DNA from: Stutzerimonas stutzeri
Lineage (GTDB): Bacteria > Pseudomonadota > Gammaproteobacteria > Pseudomonadales > Pseudomonadaceae
Assembly: GCF_024448695.1 (NCBI RefSeq)
Contig: NZ_JAMOHY010000006.1
Span: forward strand, 1-64,000
Direction of reading: 5' to 3'
Length of the DNA: 64,000 nt
The notes under the pieces are model-generated. The model saw only the letters and a list, made by a program, of their open reading frames with translations, ran no database searches and was not told the DNA's origin. Shown in pieces: positions 34,489 through 46,079 of the stretch; positions within the stretch are counted from its first letter, which is position 1; each line of letters starts with the position of its first letter. Made by a program: the position numbers and the translations under genes.

Positions 34489-35760
34489 ATGAGCTACGTG
34501 ATCGACCGCCGCCTGAACGGCAAGAACAAGAGCACGGTGAACCGCCAACGGTTCCTGCAGCGTTACCGCGGGCATATCAAGAAGGCGGTGGAGGAAGCCG
34601 TGGGGCGGCGCTCCATCACCGACATGGAACATGGCGAGCAGATCAGCATTCCCGGTCGTGATATCGACGAACCCGTGCTGCACCATGGCCGTGGCGGACG
34701 GCAGACTGTCGTTCATCCCGGCAACAAGGAGTTCGTCGCCGGCGAACGCATCCCGCGCCCGCAAGGGGGCGGCGGCGGGGGTGGCTCAGGACAAGCCAGT
34801 GACAACGGCGAGGGCCTGGACGATTTCGTCTTCCAGATCACCCAGGAGGAGTTCCTCGACTTCATGTTCGAGGATCTGGAGCTGCCCAACCTGGTCAAGC
34901 GCCACATCACCGGTACCGATACCTTCAAGACGGTACGCGCCGGCATCAGCAACGAAGGCAACCCGTCACGGATCAACATCGTCCGCACCCTGCGTTCGGC
35001 GCACGCCAGGCGTATTGCGCTGTCCGGCAGCAGCCGCACGAAGCTGCGTGAGGCAAAGGCCGAACTGGCGCGACTCAAACTTGAAGAGCCGGACAATTTC
35101 AGTGATATCCGCATCATCGAACAGGAAATCGAACGCCTGAGCGCGCGCATCAACCGCGTGCCCTTTCTCGATACCTTCGATTTGAAATACAACCTGCTGG
35201 TCAAACATCCCAACCCCAGCTCCAAGGCCGTGATGTTCTGCCTTATGGACGTTTCCGGCTCCATGACCCAATCGACCAAGGACATCGCCAAACGCTTCTT
35301 CATCCTGCTGTACCTGTTCCTCAAGCGCAGCTACGACAAGATCGAGGTGGTGTTTATCCGCCACCATACGAGTGCAAAAGAGGTGGACGAGGAGGAGTTC
35401 TTCTACTCGCGGGAAACCGGCGGCACCATCGTCTCCAGCGCGCTGAAAATGATGCAGGAAATCATGGCCGAGCGTTATCCGGTCAACGAGTGGAATATCT
35501 ATGCGGCTCAGGCCTCTGACGGCGACAACTGGAACGATGATTCGCCGGTCTGTCGCGACATTCTGATCAACCAGATCATGCCGTTCGTCCAGTACTTCTC
35601 CTACGTTGAAATCACGCCTCGCGAACATCAGGCACTGTGGTACGAATACAACCAGGTGGCCGAAGCCTTTGCCGATTCGTTCGCCCAGCAGCAACTGGTG
35701 AGTGCGGGGGATATCTATCCGGTGTTCCGCGAACTCTTCCAGCGACGCATGGCCAGCTGA
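34489..35760 (+). CDS. yeaH: DUF444/YeaH family vWA-like protein
   Basis: 423-residue protein of the YeaH/YhbH family. A flexible glycine-rich stretch ([12 protein letters not shown]) at about residues 90-105 precedes a von Willebrand A-like domain with a MIDAS-type motif [15 protein letters not shown]. YeaH works with the YeaG kinase in stress adaptation; the molecular role is unknown. The start at 34489 (MSYVIDRRL) follows GGAGGGG. It is 10 bases upstream of spoVR and 77 bases downstream of prkA. Confidence 0.93.
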   Translation: MSYVIDRRLNGKNKSTVNRQRFLQRYRGHIKKAVEEAVGRRSITDMEHGEQISIPGRDIDEPVLHHGRGGRQTVVHPGNKEFVAGERIPRPQGGGGGGGSGQASDNGEGLDDFVFQITQEEFLDFMFEDLELPNLVKRHITGTDTFKTVRAGISNEGNPSRINIVRTLRSAHARRIALSGSSRTKLREAKAELARLKLEEPDNFSDIRIIEQEIERLSARINRVPFLDTFDLKYNLLVKHPNPSSKAVMFCLMDVSGSMTQSTKDIAKRFFILLYLFLKRSYDKIEVVFIRHHTSAKEVDEEEFFYSRETGGTIVSSALKMMQEIMAERYPVNEWNIYAAQASDGDNWNDDSPVCRDILINQIMPFVQYFSYVEITPREHQALWYEYNQVAEAFADSFAQQQLVSAGDIYPVFRELFQRRMAS

Positions 35761-35770
35761 GGTACGCCGC

Positions 35771-37321
35771 ATGAAACGACAGCCCATTTCCACCGGCTCG
35801 GAATGGACCTTCGAGCTGATCCGTGCCTACGACCGCGAAATCGGCCGGATCGCCGAAGGCTATGCCCTCGACACCTACCCCAACCAGATCGAGGTGATCA
35901 CCGCCGAGCAGATGATGGACGCCTACGCCTCGGTGGGCATGCCGCTGGGCTATCACCACTGGTCCTACGGCAAGCACTTCCTCAGCACCGAGAAATCCTA
36001 CAGCCGTGGCCAGATGGGCCTGGCCTACGAAATCGTGATCAATTCCGACCCCTGCATCGCCTATCTGATGGAGGAAAACACCATCACCATGCAGGCGCTG
36101 GTGATCGCCCACGCCAGCTACGGCCACAACAGCTTCTTCAAGGGCAACTACCTGTTCCGCACCTGGACCGATGCCGGCTCGATCATCGACTATCTGGTGT
36201 TCGCCAAGCAGTACATCACCCAGTGCGAGGAACGCCACGGCATCAATGCGGTAGAGGACCTGCTGGACTCCTGCCACGCGCTGATGAACTACGGCGTGGA
36301 CCGCTACAAGCGGCCCTACCCCATCTCTGCCGAGGAAGAGCGGCGGCGCCAGAAAGACCGCGAAGAGCACCTGCAAAAGCAGATCAACGACCTCTGGCGC
36401 ACCATCCCCCGCGGCCCTGGAAAAGGCGATGAAGAGGACGACGGCCAGCGTTTCCCCGTCGAGCCACAGGAGAACATCCTTTACTTCATCGAGAAACACG
36501 CACCCCTGCTGGAACCCTGGCAGCGCGAGGTCGTGCGGATCGTGCGCAAGATCGCCCAGTATTTCTATCCGCAGCGGCAAACCCAGGTAATGAACGAAGG
36601 CTGGGCCACCTTCTGGCACTACACACTGCTCAACGACCTCTACGACGAGGGGTTGGTGACAGACGGCTTCATGTTCGAATTTCTCCAGGCGCACACCAGC
36701 GTGATCTACCAGCCGGGGTTCGATAGCCCTTACTACAGCGGCATCAACCCCTACACGCTGGGTTTCGCCATGTACCAGGATATCCGGCGGATCTGCGAGA
36801 ACCCCACAGAGGAAGACAGGCGCTGGTTCCCCGATATCGCTGGGAGCGACTGGCTGACCACGGTGAAATTCGCCATGCAGAACTTCAAGGATGAGAGTTT
36901 CATCCTGCAGTTTCTCTCACCCAAAGTGATACGCGACCTCAAGCTGTTCAGCATTCTTGATGACGACCACAAGGACGAACTGCTGGTGCCGGCCATCCAT
37001 GACGAGAGCGGCTACCACACCATTCGCGAATTGCTGGCCGCGCAGTACAACCTCGGCAACCGCGAACCCAATATCCAGGTCTGGAGCGTGGACCGCCGTG
37101 GCGATCGCTCGCTGACCCTGCGCCACCAGCAACACGACCGCAAACCCCTGGGCAGTTCTACCGAAGAAGTCCTCAAACACCTGCATCGTCTCTGGGGCTT
37201 TGATGTCCATCTGCATTCCATGCAGGACGACAATCGCGTGGCCACTCACCATATGCCGCCCAGGACCGAAGCAGAGCCCGAACCGCGTTTCCCCGGCTTG
37301 AATCTGACGACGAAACACTGA
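35771..37321 (+). CDS. SpoVR family protein
   Basis: 516-residue YcgB/SpoVR-like protein. The family blocks GYHHWSYGKHF, HASYGHNSFFKGNYLF, VMNEGWATFWHYTL and GINPYTLGFAMYQDI are intact, including the HEXXH-reminiscent but non-zincin NEGWATFWH. In Bacillus SpoVR affects spore cortex; its role in non-sporulating bacteria is tied to the PrkA/YeaH stress module. The start at 35771 (MKRQPIST) follows GAGG. Confidence 0.93.
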   Translation: MKRQPISTGSEWTFELIRAYDREIGRIAEGYALDTYPNQIEVITAEQMMDAYASVGMPLGYHHWSYGKHFLSTEKSYSRGQMGLAYEIVINSDPCIAYLMEENTITMQALVIAHASYGHNSFFKGNYLFRTWTDAGSIIDYLVFAKQYITQCEERHGINAVEDLLDSCHALMNYGVDRYKRPYPISAEEERRRQKDREEHLQKQINDLWRTIPRGPGKGDEEDDGQRFPVEPQENILYFIEKHAPLLEPWQREVVRIVRKIAQYFYPQRQTQVMNEGWATFWHYTLLNDLYDEGLVTDGFMFEFLQAHTSVIYQPGFDSPYYSGINPYTLGFAMYQDIRRICENPTEEDRRWFPDIAGSDWLTTVKFAMQNFKDESFILQFLSPKVIRDLKLFSILDDDHKDELLVPAIHDESGYHTIRELLAAQYNLGNREPNIQVWSVDRRGDRSLTLRHQQHDRKPLGSSTEEVLKHLHRLWGFDVHLHSMQDDNRVATHHMPPRTEAEPEPRFPGLNLTTKH

Positions 37322-37421
37322 GCACGAACATTGCGCGCCAAACGCGTAACGCAAGATCCGGCCTACCGCCTGAGGCCCGAACCCTGTTTATCCTTTATCC
37401 TCCGCACGAACGGAGGAAGGC

Positions 37422-38570
37422 ATGCAGATCTACAAAGTCGGCGGAGCGGTACGTGACCGGTTGCTGGGGCGTCCCGTAACCGAGGTGGACTGGGTTGTGG
37501 TCGGCGCCAGCGCCGAGCAAATGCAGGCGCTGGGCTATCGCCCGGTGGGCGCGGACTTCCCCGTGTTCCTGCATCCACAAACCGGCGAGGAATATGCCCT
37601 GGCCCGCACCGAGCGCAAAAGCGGGCGCGGCTATGGTGGGTTCACTTTCTACGCCAGCCCCGACGTCACCCTTGAAGAAGACCTGATCCGCCGCGATCTC
37701 ACCATCAACGCCATGGCCGAGGACGAACAGGGTCGGCTGATAGACCCTTACAACGGCCAGGCCGATCTCGCCGCACGCACACTCAGGCATGTTTCGCCCG
37801 CCTTTGCCGAAGACCCGCTGCGGGTGCTGCGCGTGGCCCGATTTGCGGCACGCTATGCCGGGCTGGGCTTCACCGTCGCCCACGAAACCCTGGCACTGAT
37901 GCGCCAGCTGGCCGAGTCGGACGAACTGCAAGCGCTCACACCGGAGCGCTGCTGGAAGGAAATTTCCCGCGCCCTGATGGAGCCACACCCCGACGTGTTT
38001 GTGCAGGTGTTGCGCGATTGCGGCGCGCTCGCCGTATTGCTTCCCGAGATTGACGCGCTCTTCGCAGCGCACACCGGCAAGGACACGAACCTGCTCGATG
38101 TGCTGCGCCAGTGCGCTCTCCACGAGCAGCCACTGACCATTCGCTGGGCTTGCTTGCTGCATTCGCTGAGCAAGAAAGCTGTAATCGAAGCCGTAAATGC
38201 ACGCTACAAGGTCCCACGCGACTGTCAGGAACTGGCCCTACTGGTCGGTGAATTCCACAGTCACGCACAGCGGGCGCTGGAGCTTGGCGCTGCAGAGCTG
38301 TTCGACCTGCTGCAGCACTTCGACATCCACCGCCGCCCCGAGCGCTTCGAGCAGTTCATTGCAGCCTGCGAGATGATCGCCTGCACATATCCCACCCCAG
38401 GACAGGACGAACATCCGCAAAGCGCCTGGCTGCGCGCTGCCGCAGACGCCGTCCGCACTGTGGGAGCGAAAACGCTGATCGCGCAGGGCTACAAGGGAGC
38501 GGAACTGGGAGAAGCCCTGAAACGCGAGCGATTCAAGGCCATCGAGGACTTTGTCGCCAACCCGCATTGA
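37422..38570 (+). CDS. cca: CCA tRNA nucleotidyltransferase with degenerate HD domain
   Basis: 382-residue enzyme that adds or repairs the 3' CCA of tRNAs. The catalytic head is intact: [30 protein letters not shown] and [16 protein letters not shown]. In multifunctional proteobacterial Cca the C-terminal HD phosphohydrolase reads about LLHDLGKG with a later HxxHE. Here it reads LLHSLSKKA and runs straight into [15 protein letters not shown], so the HD aspartate and about 25-30 following residues are missing. Phosphatase and phosphodiesterase activities are therefore probably lost. Upstream of the start is GGAGGAAGGC. Confidence 0.92.
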   Translation: MQIYKVGGAVRDRLLGRPVTEVDWVVVGASAEQMQALGYRPVGADFPVFLHPQTGEEYALARTERKSGRGYGGFTFYASPDVTLEEDLIRRDLTINAMAEDEQGRLIDPYNGQADLAARTLRHVSPAFAEDPLRVLRVARFAARYAGLGFTVAHETLALMRQLAESDELQALTPERCWKEISRALMEPHPDVFVQVLRDCGALAVLLPEIDALFAAHTGKDTNLLDVLRQCALHEQPLTIRWACLLHSLSKKAVIEAVNARYKVPRDCQELALLVGEFHSHAQRALELGAAELFDLLQHFDIHRRPERFEQFIAACEMIACTYPTPGQDEHPQSAWLRAAADAVRTVGAKTLIAQGYKGAELGEALKRERFKAIEDFVANPH

Positions 38571-38604
38571 ACGCAGGTTCGCGAGCGTGGCAGCGGACGG
38601 TCAT

Positions 38605-38691
38605 GTAGGGTGGATCACGCTTTACCGATCCACGGGGTGGCCATCCACCGAGCGGAGCCACGGTGGATGTAAAAGGCGACATCCACCCTAC
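38605..38691 (+). repeat. Dispersed palindromic repeat, copy 2
   Basis: An 87-base element with inverted ends GTAGGGTGGAT and ATCCACCCTAC and two internal ATCCAC hairpins. It is nearly identical in layout to the copy at 59725-59811 and inverted relative to the one at 28530-28600. Its right end overlaps the folK stop codon. Confidence 0.8.
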
Positions 38692-39215
38692 GATCGACTC
38701 AGCAGCTCTTGGGGCGTCAGTTCGCTCTCTCGCCAACGAAAGGCTGTCGGCCACAGTTGCTGCTCGATTCGTGCGGCCTGCCAAAGCTCGTCAAACGTCT
38801 GGCCGGCCAGCGGATGACAAACCTCGGGCGCCAGCAGGGCCAGTGGCCAAAGGACGAAGGCATTCCTCAACGTCTCCGGACGCGGCAGTTCCAGGCCATG
38901 GAAATTGCCGACCAGATCGGCATACATCAGCACGTCGATATCCAGCGGCAAACCCTTGCGGTCAGGCGCATAGCGGCCATTGTCCGCCTCGATGAACTTG
39001 AGCCGGCGATCCAGCTCCATCAGGGGCAGCTCGGTCGTGCCGGCCACTGTCAGATTGAAAAAGTTGTCGCCCTTGTAGCCTACCGCATGGCTTTCGAAGA
39101 CCGGTGAGCAGCGCATGTTTCCCAGCAACTGGCTCAACGCATCGAGGCCGGCGGTCAGATTGCGCTCGCGTTCGACATTACTGCCGAGCCCGAGCAATAC
39201 GGGTATCAGCGACAT
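38688..39215 (-). CDS. folK: HPPK, 6-hydroxymethyl-7,8-dihydropterin pyrophosphokinase
   Basis: 175-residue folate-pathway kinase. Conserved motifs are LLGLGSNVERERNL, FFNLTVAG and the metal site PLDIDVLMY; the PRPETLRNAFVLWPL segment is also typical. Its stop codon (TAG at 38690-38688) lies inside the terminal GTAG of the repeat element, so the last residues may have been trimmed or altered by the insertion. The start overlaps the folB stop by 10 bases. Confidence 0.95.
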   Translation of the reverse strand: MSLIPVLLGLGSNVERERNLTAGLDALSQLLGNMRCSPVFESHAVGYKGDNFFNLTVAGTTELPLMELDRRLKFIEADNGRYAPDRKGLPLDIDVLMYADLVGNFHGLELPRPETLRNAFVLWPLALLAPEVCHPLAGQTFDELWQAARIEQQLWPTAFRWRESELTPQELLSRS

Positions 39216-39559
39216 CCGCGCTCGATCTCCACGCCCAGCGCCGTAGCGCGGGCATTGACGCCCGGTTTGGTTACCCGCAACCGCAACCAGGGGATCGCGA
39301 AGCGCGTCATCAGGGTCGCAGCCAGGCGCTCGGCGAACGTCTCGACCAGCTCGAAGCGGGCTGCCTGCGCAAACTGGTCGATGACACCCGCCACTTCGGC
39401 GTAATCAAGCGCCTTTGCGAGTTCGTCATTCTCGGCAGCAGGACGAATGTCCCAGCCAAGGGTCAGGTCCAGCCGCAGGCACTGGCGAATACCGCGTTCC
39501 CAGTCATAGGCGCCGATCAGCGTATCCACTTGCAACCCTTCGATGAAAACTGTATCCAC
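39206..39559 (-). CDS. folB: Dihydroneopterin aldolase
   Basis: 117-residue T-fold enzyme making the pterin precursor for FolK. Active-site segments are [29 protein letters not shown] and [15 protein letters not shown], with the C-terminal lysine in RLRVTKPGV. The GTG at 39559 is chosen: GGAGTGA precedes it and the product begins MDTVFIEGL as in relatives. It is divergent from plsY, with folK directly after. Confidence 0.94.
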   Translation of the reverse strand: MDTVFIEGLQVDTLIGAYDWERGIRQCLRLDLTLGWDIRPAAENDELAKALDYAEVAGVIDQFAQAARFELVETFAERLAATLMTRFAIPWLRLRVTKPGVNARATALGVEIERGCR

Positions 39560-39633
39560 GCAACTCACTCCACGGCACGACACGGTTCATCCTGCGTCGC
39601 TGGCAGCGATCATCGAAAAACACGGGCCATGCC

Positions 39634-39681
39634 GTTTTTTTAACGAAGTATTGCCAACGCAGGTAGTTTTACAGCGCCCTG
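39634..39681 (+). repeat. 48-base repeat upstream of plsY
   Basis: It contains TAACGAAGTATTGCCAACGC followed by AGGTAGTTTT and GCGCCCTG, and matches 43971-44016 upstream of rpoD in about 40 of 46 positions. Both copies sit on the same strand, 35-95 bases before a gene start. It may be a promoter-region module or a mobile short repeat. Confidence 0.65.
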
Positions 39682-39716
39682 TTAGACTTTGGGACCCCTG
39701 CCCCGGATGTAATTTC

Positions 39717-40286
39717 ATGTTCTGGCAACTGACACTGCTCGCTTATCTGATCGGTTCACTGTCATTTGCCATTCTACTCAGCCGTCTGGTGGGCGCACCC
39801 GACCCACGTGCGAGTGGCTCCGGCAACCCAGGCGCGACCAACATGCTGCGGCTGGCCGGCAAGCGCCTGGCGATTGCCACGCTATGCGGCGACCTGCTCA
39901 AGGGCCTGCTGCCCGTGCTGCTCGCCGCAGCCCTGGGATTACCGATCGAGCAGCAAAGCTGGATTGCACTGGCAGCCGTGCTTGGCCACCTGTATCCGCT
40001 GTATTTCCGCTTTCGCGGCGGCAAGGGCGTGGCCACTGCGGCAGGCGCCCTGCTAGGACTCTATCCACCCGCCGCGCTGCTCGCACTGGCCGCCTGGCTA
40101 CTGGTATTCAAACTCTCCCGCACCAGCTCCCTGGCCGCGCTGGCCGCGTTGCCGCTGTGCCTGCCACTACTTGCGTGGCAACGCCCCGACAGCCTACTGC
40201 CGATGGCCTTGCTGGCCGGCCTGATCATCTGGCGGCATCGCGGCAACCTGCGCGACCTGATTGCCGGACGCGAACGGCACTTCTGA
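39717..40286 (+). CDS. plsY: Glycerol-3-phosphate acyltransferase PlsY
   Basis: 189-residue inner-membrane enzyme using acyl-phosphate to acylate glycerol-3-phosphate. The three signatures are [35 protein letters not shown] and the C-terminal [17 protein letters not shown]. Multiple membrane helices are evident. The start at 39717 ([14 protein letters not shown]) matches the family. It is divergent from folB and convergent with tsaD. Confidence 0.95.
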   Translation: MFWQLTLLAYLIGSLSFAILLSRLVGAPDPRASGSGNPGATNMLRLAGKRLAIATLCGDLLKGLLPVLLAAALGLPIEQQSWIALAAVLGHLYPLYFRFRGGKGVATAAGALLGLYPPAALLALAAWLLVFKLSRTSSLAALAALPLCLPLLAWQRPDSLLPMALLAGLIIWRHRGNLRDLIAGRERHF

Positions 40287-40312
40287 GGACACCTGAACGA
40301 CGCAACCTGCGC

Positions 40313-41344
40313 TTACACCCCGCAGCCGGGGAGACTTTCCATCGGCCAGCGCGCCTGCACCTTGATCGCCAGGTCTTCATGCTGACCGGCGAGCAGGCGC
40401 TGACATCCGGCATAGGCGATCATCGCACCGTTGTCCGTGCAGAAGCGTGGTCGCGCATAGAACACCTGCCCTTTGAGTTCGGCGAGCATGCCTTCCAGAC
40501 TGTGCCGCAGGGCCTGATTGGCGCTCACGCCACCGGCGATCACCAGCGTATTGAGGCCCGTCTGCTGCAAGGCGCGGCGGCATTTGATCGTCAACGTATC
40601 GACGACCGCCTGCTGGAAGGCCAGGGCGATGTCACAGCGCGTCTGCTCGCCCTCATCACCAGCAGCGCGACAGCGTTGCCAGGTGGTGAGGGTGGAGGTC
40701 TTGAGGCCGCTGAAACTGAAATCCAGCCCTGGACGATCAGTCATCGGGCGCGGGAATACAAAGCGTCCCGGCGTGCCACGCTCGGCCAGCGCAGCGATTT
40801 CAGGGCCGCCGGGATAGCGCAGCCCCATCAACTTGGCCGTCTTGTCGAAGGCCTCACCAGCCGCATCGTCCACCGACTCACCCAGCAACTCATAACGACC
40901 GATGCCATCGACCCGCACCAGCTGCGTATGGCCACCGGAAACCAGCAAGGCGACGAACGGAAACGCCGGGGGCCGCTCTTCGAGCATGGGCGCCAGCAGA
41001 TGACCTTCCATATGATGCACACCAATCGCCGGCACGCCCCAGGCAAAGGCCATCGCCTGAGCACAGGAGGCGCCCACCAGCAAGGCACCCACCAGACCAG
41101 GGCCGGCTGTATAAGCCACTGCGTCGATCTGGCTCGAATCGCGCCCGGCCTCATCCAGCACCTGACGAATCAGCGGCAGCATGCGCTTGACGTGATCGCG
41201 CGACGCCAGCTCGGGCACAACGCCGCCGTACACACGGTGCAGGTCGATCTGACTGAACAGCGCATCGGCCAGCAGCCCCTGTTCGCTGTCATACAGCGCG
41301 ACACCGGTTTCGTCGCATGAAGTTTCCAGCCCCAGCACCAGCAT
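40313..41344 (-). CDS. tsaD: tRNA N6-adenosine threonylcarbamoyltransferase
   Basis: 343-residue essential enzyme of t6A synthesis at position 37 of ANN-decoding tRNAs. It has [13 protein letters not shown], the iron ligands in [20 protein letters not shown], and the C-terminal [10 protein letters not shown] with [13 protein letters not shown]. The start at 41344 (MLVLGLETS) fits the family, with AAAGG upstream. It is divergent from rpsU, the typical tsaD/rpsU-dnaG-rpoD order. Confidence 0.96.
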   Translation of the reverse strand: MLVLGLETSCDETGVALYDSEQGLLADALFSQIDLHRVYGGVVPELASRDHVKRMLPLIRQVLDEAGRDSSQIDAVAYTAGPGLVGALLVGASCAQAMAFAWGVPAIGVHHMEGHLLAPMLEERPPAFPFVALLVSGGHTQLVRVDGIGRYELLGESVDDAAGEAFDKTAKLMGLRYPGGPEIAALAERGTPGRFVFPRPMTDRPGLDFSFSGLKTSTLTTWQRCRAAGDEGEQTRCDIALAFQQAVVDTLTIKCRRALQQTGLNTLVIAGGVSANQALRHSLEGMLAELKGQVFYARPRFCTDNGAMIAYAGCQRLLAGQHEDLAIKVQARWPMESLPGCGV

Positions 41345-41550
41345 GGGTGTGTAACCTTTAGAGAAGCGAATGAAGCCGCGCATGATAATCGCCGCAGTGC
41401 CACAGGGGCCAGGACTCTGATGCTTTTTCGCTCAACGCCCTTTGCATTCCTCGCAGCAAGGCGTTAACATCCGCAACCCTTAAAACCAGCGTGCTCGCGA
41501 TATTTGCCGAAGCGCGTTGTAACCGGTAAACAAGTGAAGGTACGTCCTGG

Positions 41551-41766
41551 ATGCCCAACGTTAAAGTCAAAGAGAACGAACCATTCGACGTAGCTCTGCG
41601 TCGCTTCAAGCGTTCTTGCGAAAAGGCCGGTGTTCTGGCCGAAGTCCGCAGCCGCGAGTTCTACGAGAAGCCTACTGCCGAGCGCAAGCGTAAAGCTGCT
41701 GCCGCAGTCAAGCGTCACGCCAAGAAAGTGCAGCGCGAACAGCGCCGCAGCGTTCGCCTGTACTGA
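41551..41766 (+). CDS. rpsU: 30S ribosomal protein S21
   Basis: 71-residue basic protein of the small subunit, needed for initiation. The whole sequence is canonical ([20 protein letters not shown]). It is the first gene of the rpsU-dnaG-rpoD macromolecular synthesis cluster and is followed by two intrinsic terminators before dnaG, which should make its mRNA much more abundant than dnaG. Confidence 0.97.
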   Translation: MPNVKVKENEPFDVALRRFKRSCEKAGVLAEVRSREFYEKPTAERKRKAAAAVKRHAKKVQREQRRSVRLY

Positions 41767-41790
41767 TCCCGGTACAGCGAAGCTGCTTCA

Positions 41791-41818
41791 AGCCCGGCGA
41801 ATGCCGGGCTTTGCATTT
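41791..41818 (+). terminator. First rpsU terminator
   Basis: AGCCCGGC (41791-41798) and GCCGGGCT (41803-41810) form an 8-bp stem with a GAAT loop, followed by TTGCATTT. Confidence 0.75.
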
Positions 41819-41831
41819 GCGCTGAAAAAGA

Positions 41832-41868
41832 CTCCGCTTCGCCAGCTGGCGAATGGGCGGAGTTTTTT
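41832..41868 (+). terminator. Second rpsU terminator
   Basis: Nested arms CTCCGC/GCGGAG and TTCGCC/GGCGAA with an AGCT loop and a 3-base bulge are followed by six T residues (41863-41868). It lies 42 bases before the dnaG start, so read-through is needed for dnaG unless a promoter exists inside. Confidence 0.85.
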
Positions 41869-41909
41869 CATTTCCGCGCCATTCATTGCGAGCGTACTCT
41901 AAAGCCCTT

Positions 41910-43832
41910 ATGGCCGGCCTGATCCCACAGTCCTTCATTGATGACCTGCTCAACCGCTCCGATATCGTCGAAGTGGTGAGTTCGCGTATTCAACTGAAAA
42001 AAGCCGGAAAGAACTACACCGCCTGCTGCCCATTCCACAAGGAAAAAACCCCCTCGTTCAGCGTCAGCCCTGACAAGCAGTTCTATTACTGCTTCGGCTG
42101 CGGCGCAGGTGGCAATGCCCTTGGCTTCATCATGGACCACGACAGCCTGGACTTCCCCCAGGCCGTCGAGGATCTGGCCAAGCGCGCCGGCATGGAAGTG
42201 CCCCGCGAGGAAAGCGGCCCCGGTCGCAAACCCCGGCAGCCGGTCGACTCGCCGCTTTATCCGCTGCTCGATGCCGCCGCCGACTATTACCGTCAGGCAC
42301 TGAAGAGCCACCCCGCGCGCAAGGCTGCCGTGGAATACCTCAAGAGCCGCGGCCTGTCGGGGGTGATCGCCCGCGACTTCAGCCTGGGCTTCGCACCGCC
42401 CGGCTGGGACAACCTGATCAAGCATTTGGGCGGCGACACCCTGCAGCACAAAGCCATGCTCGACGCCGGCCTGCTGATCGAGAATGCGGAAACCGGACGC
42501 AGCTACGACCGCTTCCGCGACCGCGTGATGTTTCCCATCCGCGACAGTCGCGGCCGCATCATCGCCTTTGGCGGGCGAGTGCTGGGCGACGACAAACCCA
42601 AATACCTCAACTCGCCAGAGACCCCGGTATTTCACAAGGGCCAGGAGCTCTACGGCCTCTACGAGGCGCGCAAGTCCAACCGCGACCTTGACGAAATCAT
42701 GGTCGTGGAAGGCTATATGGACGTCATCGCCCTGGCCCAGCAAGGCCTGCGCAACGCCGTCGCGACACTCGGCACCGCCACCAGCGATGAGCACCTCAAG
42801 CGCCTGTTCCGCGTCGTCCCCAGCGTACTGTTCTGCTTCGACGGCGACGCTGCTGGCCGCAAGGCAGCCTGGCGCGCACTGGAATCGACACTGCCCAACC
42901 TCCAGGACGGCAAGCGCGCGCGCTTTCTGTTCCTGCCCGAAGGCGAAGACCCGGACAGCCTGGTGCGCCGCGAAGGCACCGATGCCTTCCTCGCCCGCAT
43001 CCAGCAGCAGGCACAACCGCTCGCCGACTATTTCTTCCAGCAGCTCAGCGAAGAGGCCGACCCACGCTCACTGGAAGGCAAGGCCCACCTGGCAACGCTG
43101 GCGGCACCGCTCATCGAAAAGATTCCCGGCGCCAACCTGCGCACCCTGATGCGTCAGCGCCTGGGCGAAATCACCGGCCTGCACGGCGACGCACTGCAGC
43201 AAATGACCGCCGCCGCGCCAACTGCAGCGCCCCACTACGATGACAACGCCTATTACGACGCCAGTACCGGCCACGAGGAAGACGCCTACTACGCGCCGCA
43301 GGAGCCTCCCCAACCCAGGCGCAGCGACAAGAAAGATTGGAAAAAGGACTGGAAAAAACCCGGCCAGCGACCAGACTTCAAGGCACGAGGCCCTCGCACC
43401 CCAACCAGCGTCGAGCCGCCGGCACTGACCACCCTGCGCACACTGCTGCATCACCCTGAGCTGGCGCAGAAAGTCGAAGATGCCAGCAATTTTGCCGCAG
43501 AAGATGACACCTACGCCCAACTGCTGGTCGCCCTGCTCGGCACCCTGCAAAAGAATCCAAAGCTGCGCAGCCTGCAATTGATCGCACGCTGGCACGGCAC
43601 CGACCAGGGCCGTCTTTTACGCGCCCTGGCGGAGAAAGAATGGCTGATCTCGGCCGATAACCTTGAACAGCAATTTTTCGACACCATAACTACCCTGGCC
43701 TCCAGACAACGCGAACGCAGCCTCGAAATACTGCTCCGCAAGGCCCGCCAGGGCGAACTCAGCGCAGAGGAAAAAGATCAGCTGCGCAACCTTTTGAATC
43801 GCAACGCAACACCCGCTAAAGAGCTCCTCTGA
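41910..43832 (+). CDS. dnaG: DNA primase
   Basis: 640-residue replicative primase. It has an N-terminal zinc-binding domain (CCPFHKEKTPSFSVSP ... CFGCGAGG), a TOPRIM core with VVEGYMDVIALAQQG, and DGDAAG in FCFDGDAAGRKAAW. A Tyr/Asp-rich, then Lys-rich linker (about 445-505) leads into a C-terminal helicase-binding domain. The ATG at 41910 (MAGLIPQSFID) has a poor ribosome-binding site, as is usual for dnaG, which keeps primase levels low. Confidence 0.96.
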   Translation: MAGLIPQSFIDDLLNRSDIVEVVSSRIQLKKAGKNYTACCPFHKEKTPSFSVSPDKQFYYCFGCGAGGNALGFIMDHDSLDFPQAVEDLAKRAGMEVPREESGPGRKPRQPVDSPLYPLLDAAADYYRQALKSHPARKAAVEYLKSRGLSGVIARDFSLGFAPPGWDNLIKHLGGDTLQHKAMLDAGLLIENAETGRSYDRFRDRVMFPIRDSRGRIIAFGGRVLGDDKPKYLNSPETPVFHKGQELYGLYEARKSNRDLDEIMVVEGYMDVIALAQQGLRNAVATLGTATSDEHLKRLFRVVPSVLFCFDGDAAGRKAAWRALESTLPNLQDGKRARFLFLPEGEDPDSLVRREGTDAFLARIQQQAQPLADYFFQQLSEEADPRSLEGKAHLATLAAPLIEKIPGANLRTLMRQRLGEITGLHGDALQQMTAAAPTAAPHYDDNAYYDASTGHEEDAYYAPQEPPQPRRSDKKDWKKDWKKPGQRPDFKARGPRTPTSVEPPALTTLRTLLHHPELAQKVEDASNFAAEDDTYAQLLVALLGTLQKNPKLRSLQLIARWHGTDQGRLLRALAEKEWLISADNLEQQFFDTITTLASRQRERSLEILLRKARQGELSAEEKDQLRNLLNRNATPAKELL

Positions 43833-43970
43833 AACGTAGGCGAGGCAGGCAGGACCAGGAAAAAACAGGTGAGACACGTAGCGCAGCGAACTAACAGCCC
43901 CAGGCTGGCCCGCAGGGTGAGCGCAGCGAATCACGCAAAGCTTAGTGGTGTAAATAAGCCGTCCAAGCCT

Positions 43971-44016
43971 GTTTTTAACGCAGTATTGCCAACGCAGATC
44001 GTTTGAGAGGCGCCCT
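43971..44016 (+). repeat. 46-base repeat upstream of rpoD
   Basis: It contains TAACGCAGTATTGCCAACGC followed by AGATCGTTT and GCGCCCTG, and pairs with 39634-39681. It begins 138 bases after the dnaG stop and ends 39 bases before a TATAAT box for rpoD. The dnaG-repeat gap also carries two GCGCAGCGAA motifs but no convincing gene. Confidence 0.65.
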
Positions 44017-44054
44017 GAATCGACCTCAACTGGCGCGTGAGGTCCCTGCTCGGC

Positions 44055-44060
44055 TATAAT
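44055..44060 (+). promoter_or_regulatory. Probable -10 box of an rpoD promoter
   Basis: An exact TATAAT sits 48 bases before the rpoD start. The matching -35 region (around 44031-44037, TGGCGC) is poor, so this may be a weak sigma-70 promoter or one needing help. Confidence 0.45.
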
Positions 44061-44107
44061 GCTCAGCTTGTTTTCAGCCCGCCAGAACCGTCAGTGGATA
44101 GGGTTAT

Positions 44108-45964
<1,857 letters not shown>

Positions 45965-45967
45965 CCC

Positions 45968-45998
45968 AAAACCCCCGGTCCAAACCGGGGGTTTTGCT
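45968..45998 (+). terminator. rpoD terminator
   Basis: AAAACCCCCGGT (45968-45979) and ACCGGGGGTTTT (45984-45995) form a perfect 12-bp stem with a CCAA loop, with Ts continuing into GCTTT. Confidence 0.9.
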
Positions 45999-46079
45999 TT
46001 GCACTACACAAAGCAGCCATCCTGCACAGCTTCGCTTGGCGCACCCGCAACACCCCCGGTATAATCCGCCGGCCTCTGA

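Noticed and set aside
35612..36694. 360-codon frame antisense to spoVR
   Set aside because: Shadow frame with repetitive Val/Gly composition, no ribosome-binding site.
39884..41320. Long plus-strand frame across plsY and antisense to tsaD
   Set aside because: Both plsY and tsaD are well supported by motifs; this frame is unlike any protein and starts inside plsY.
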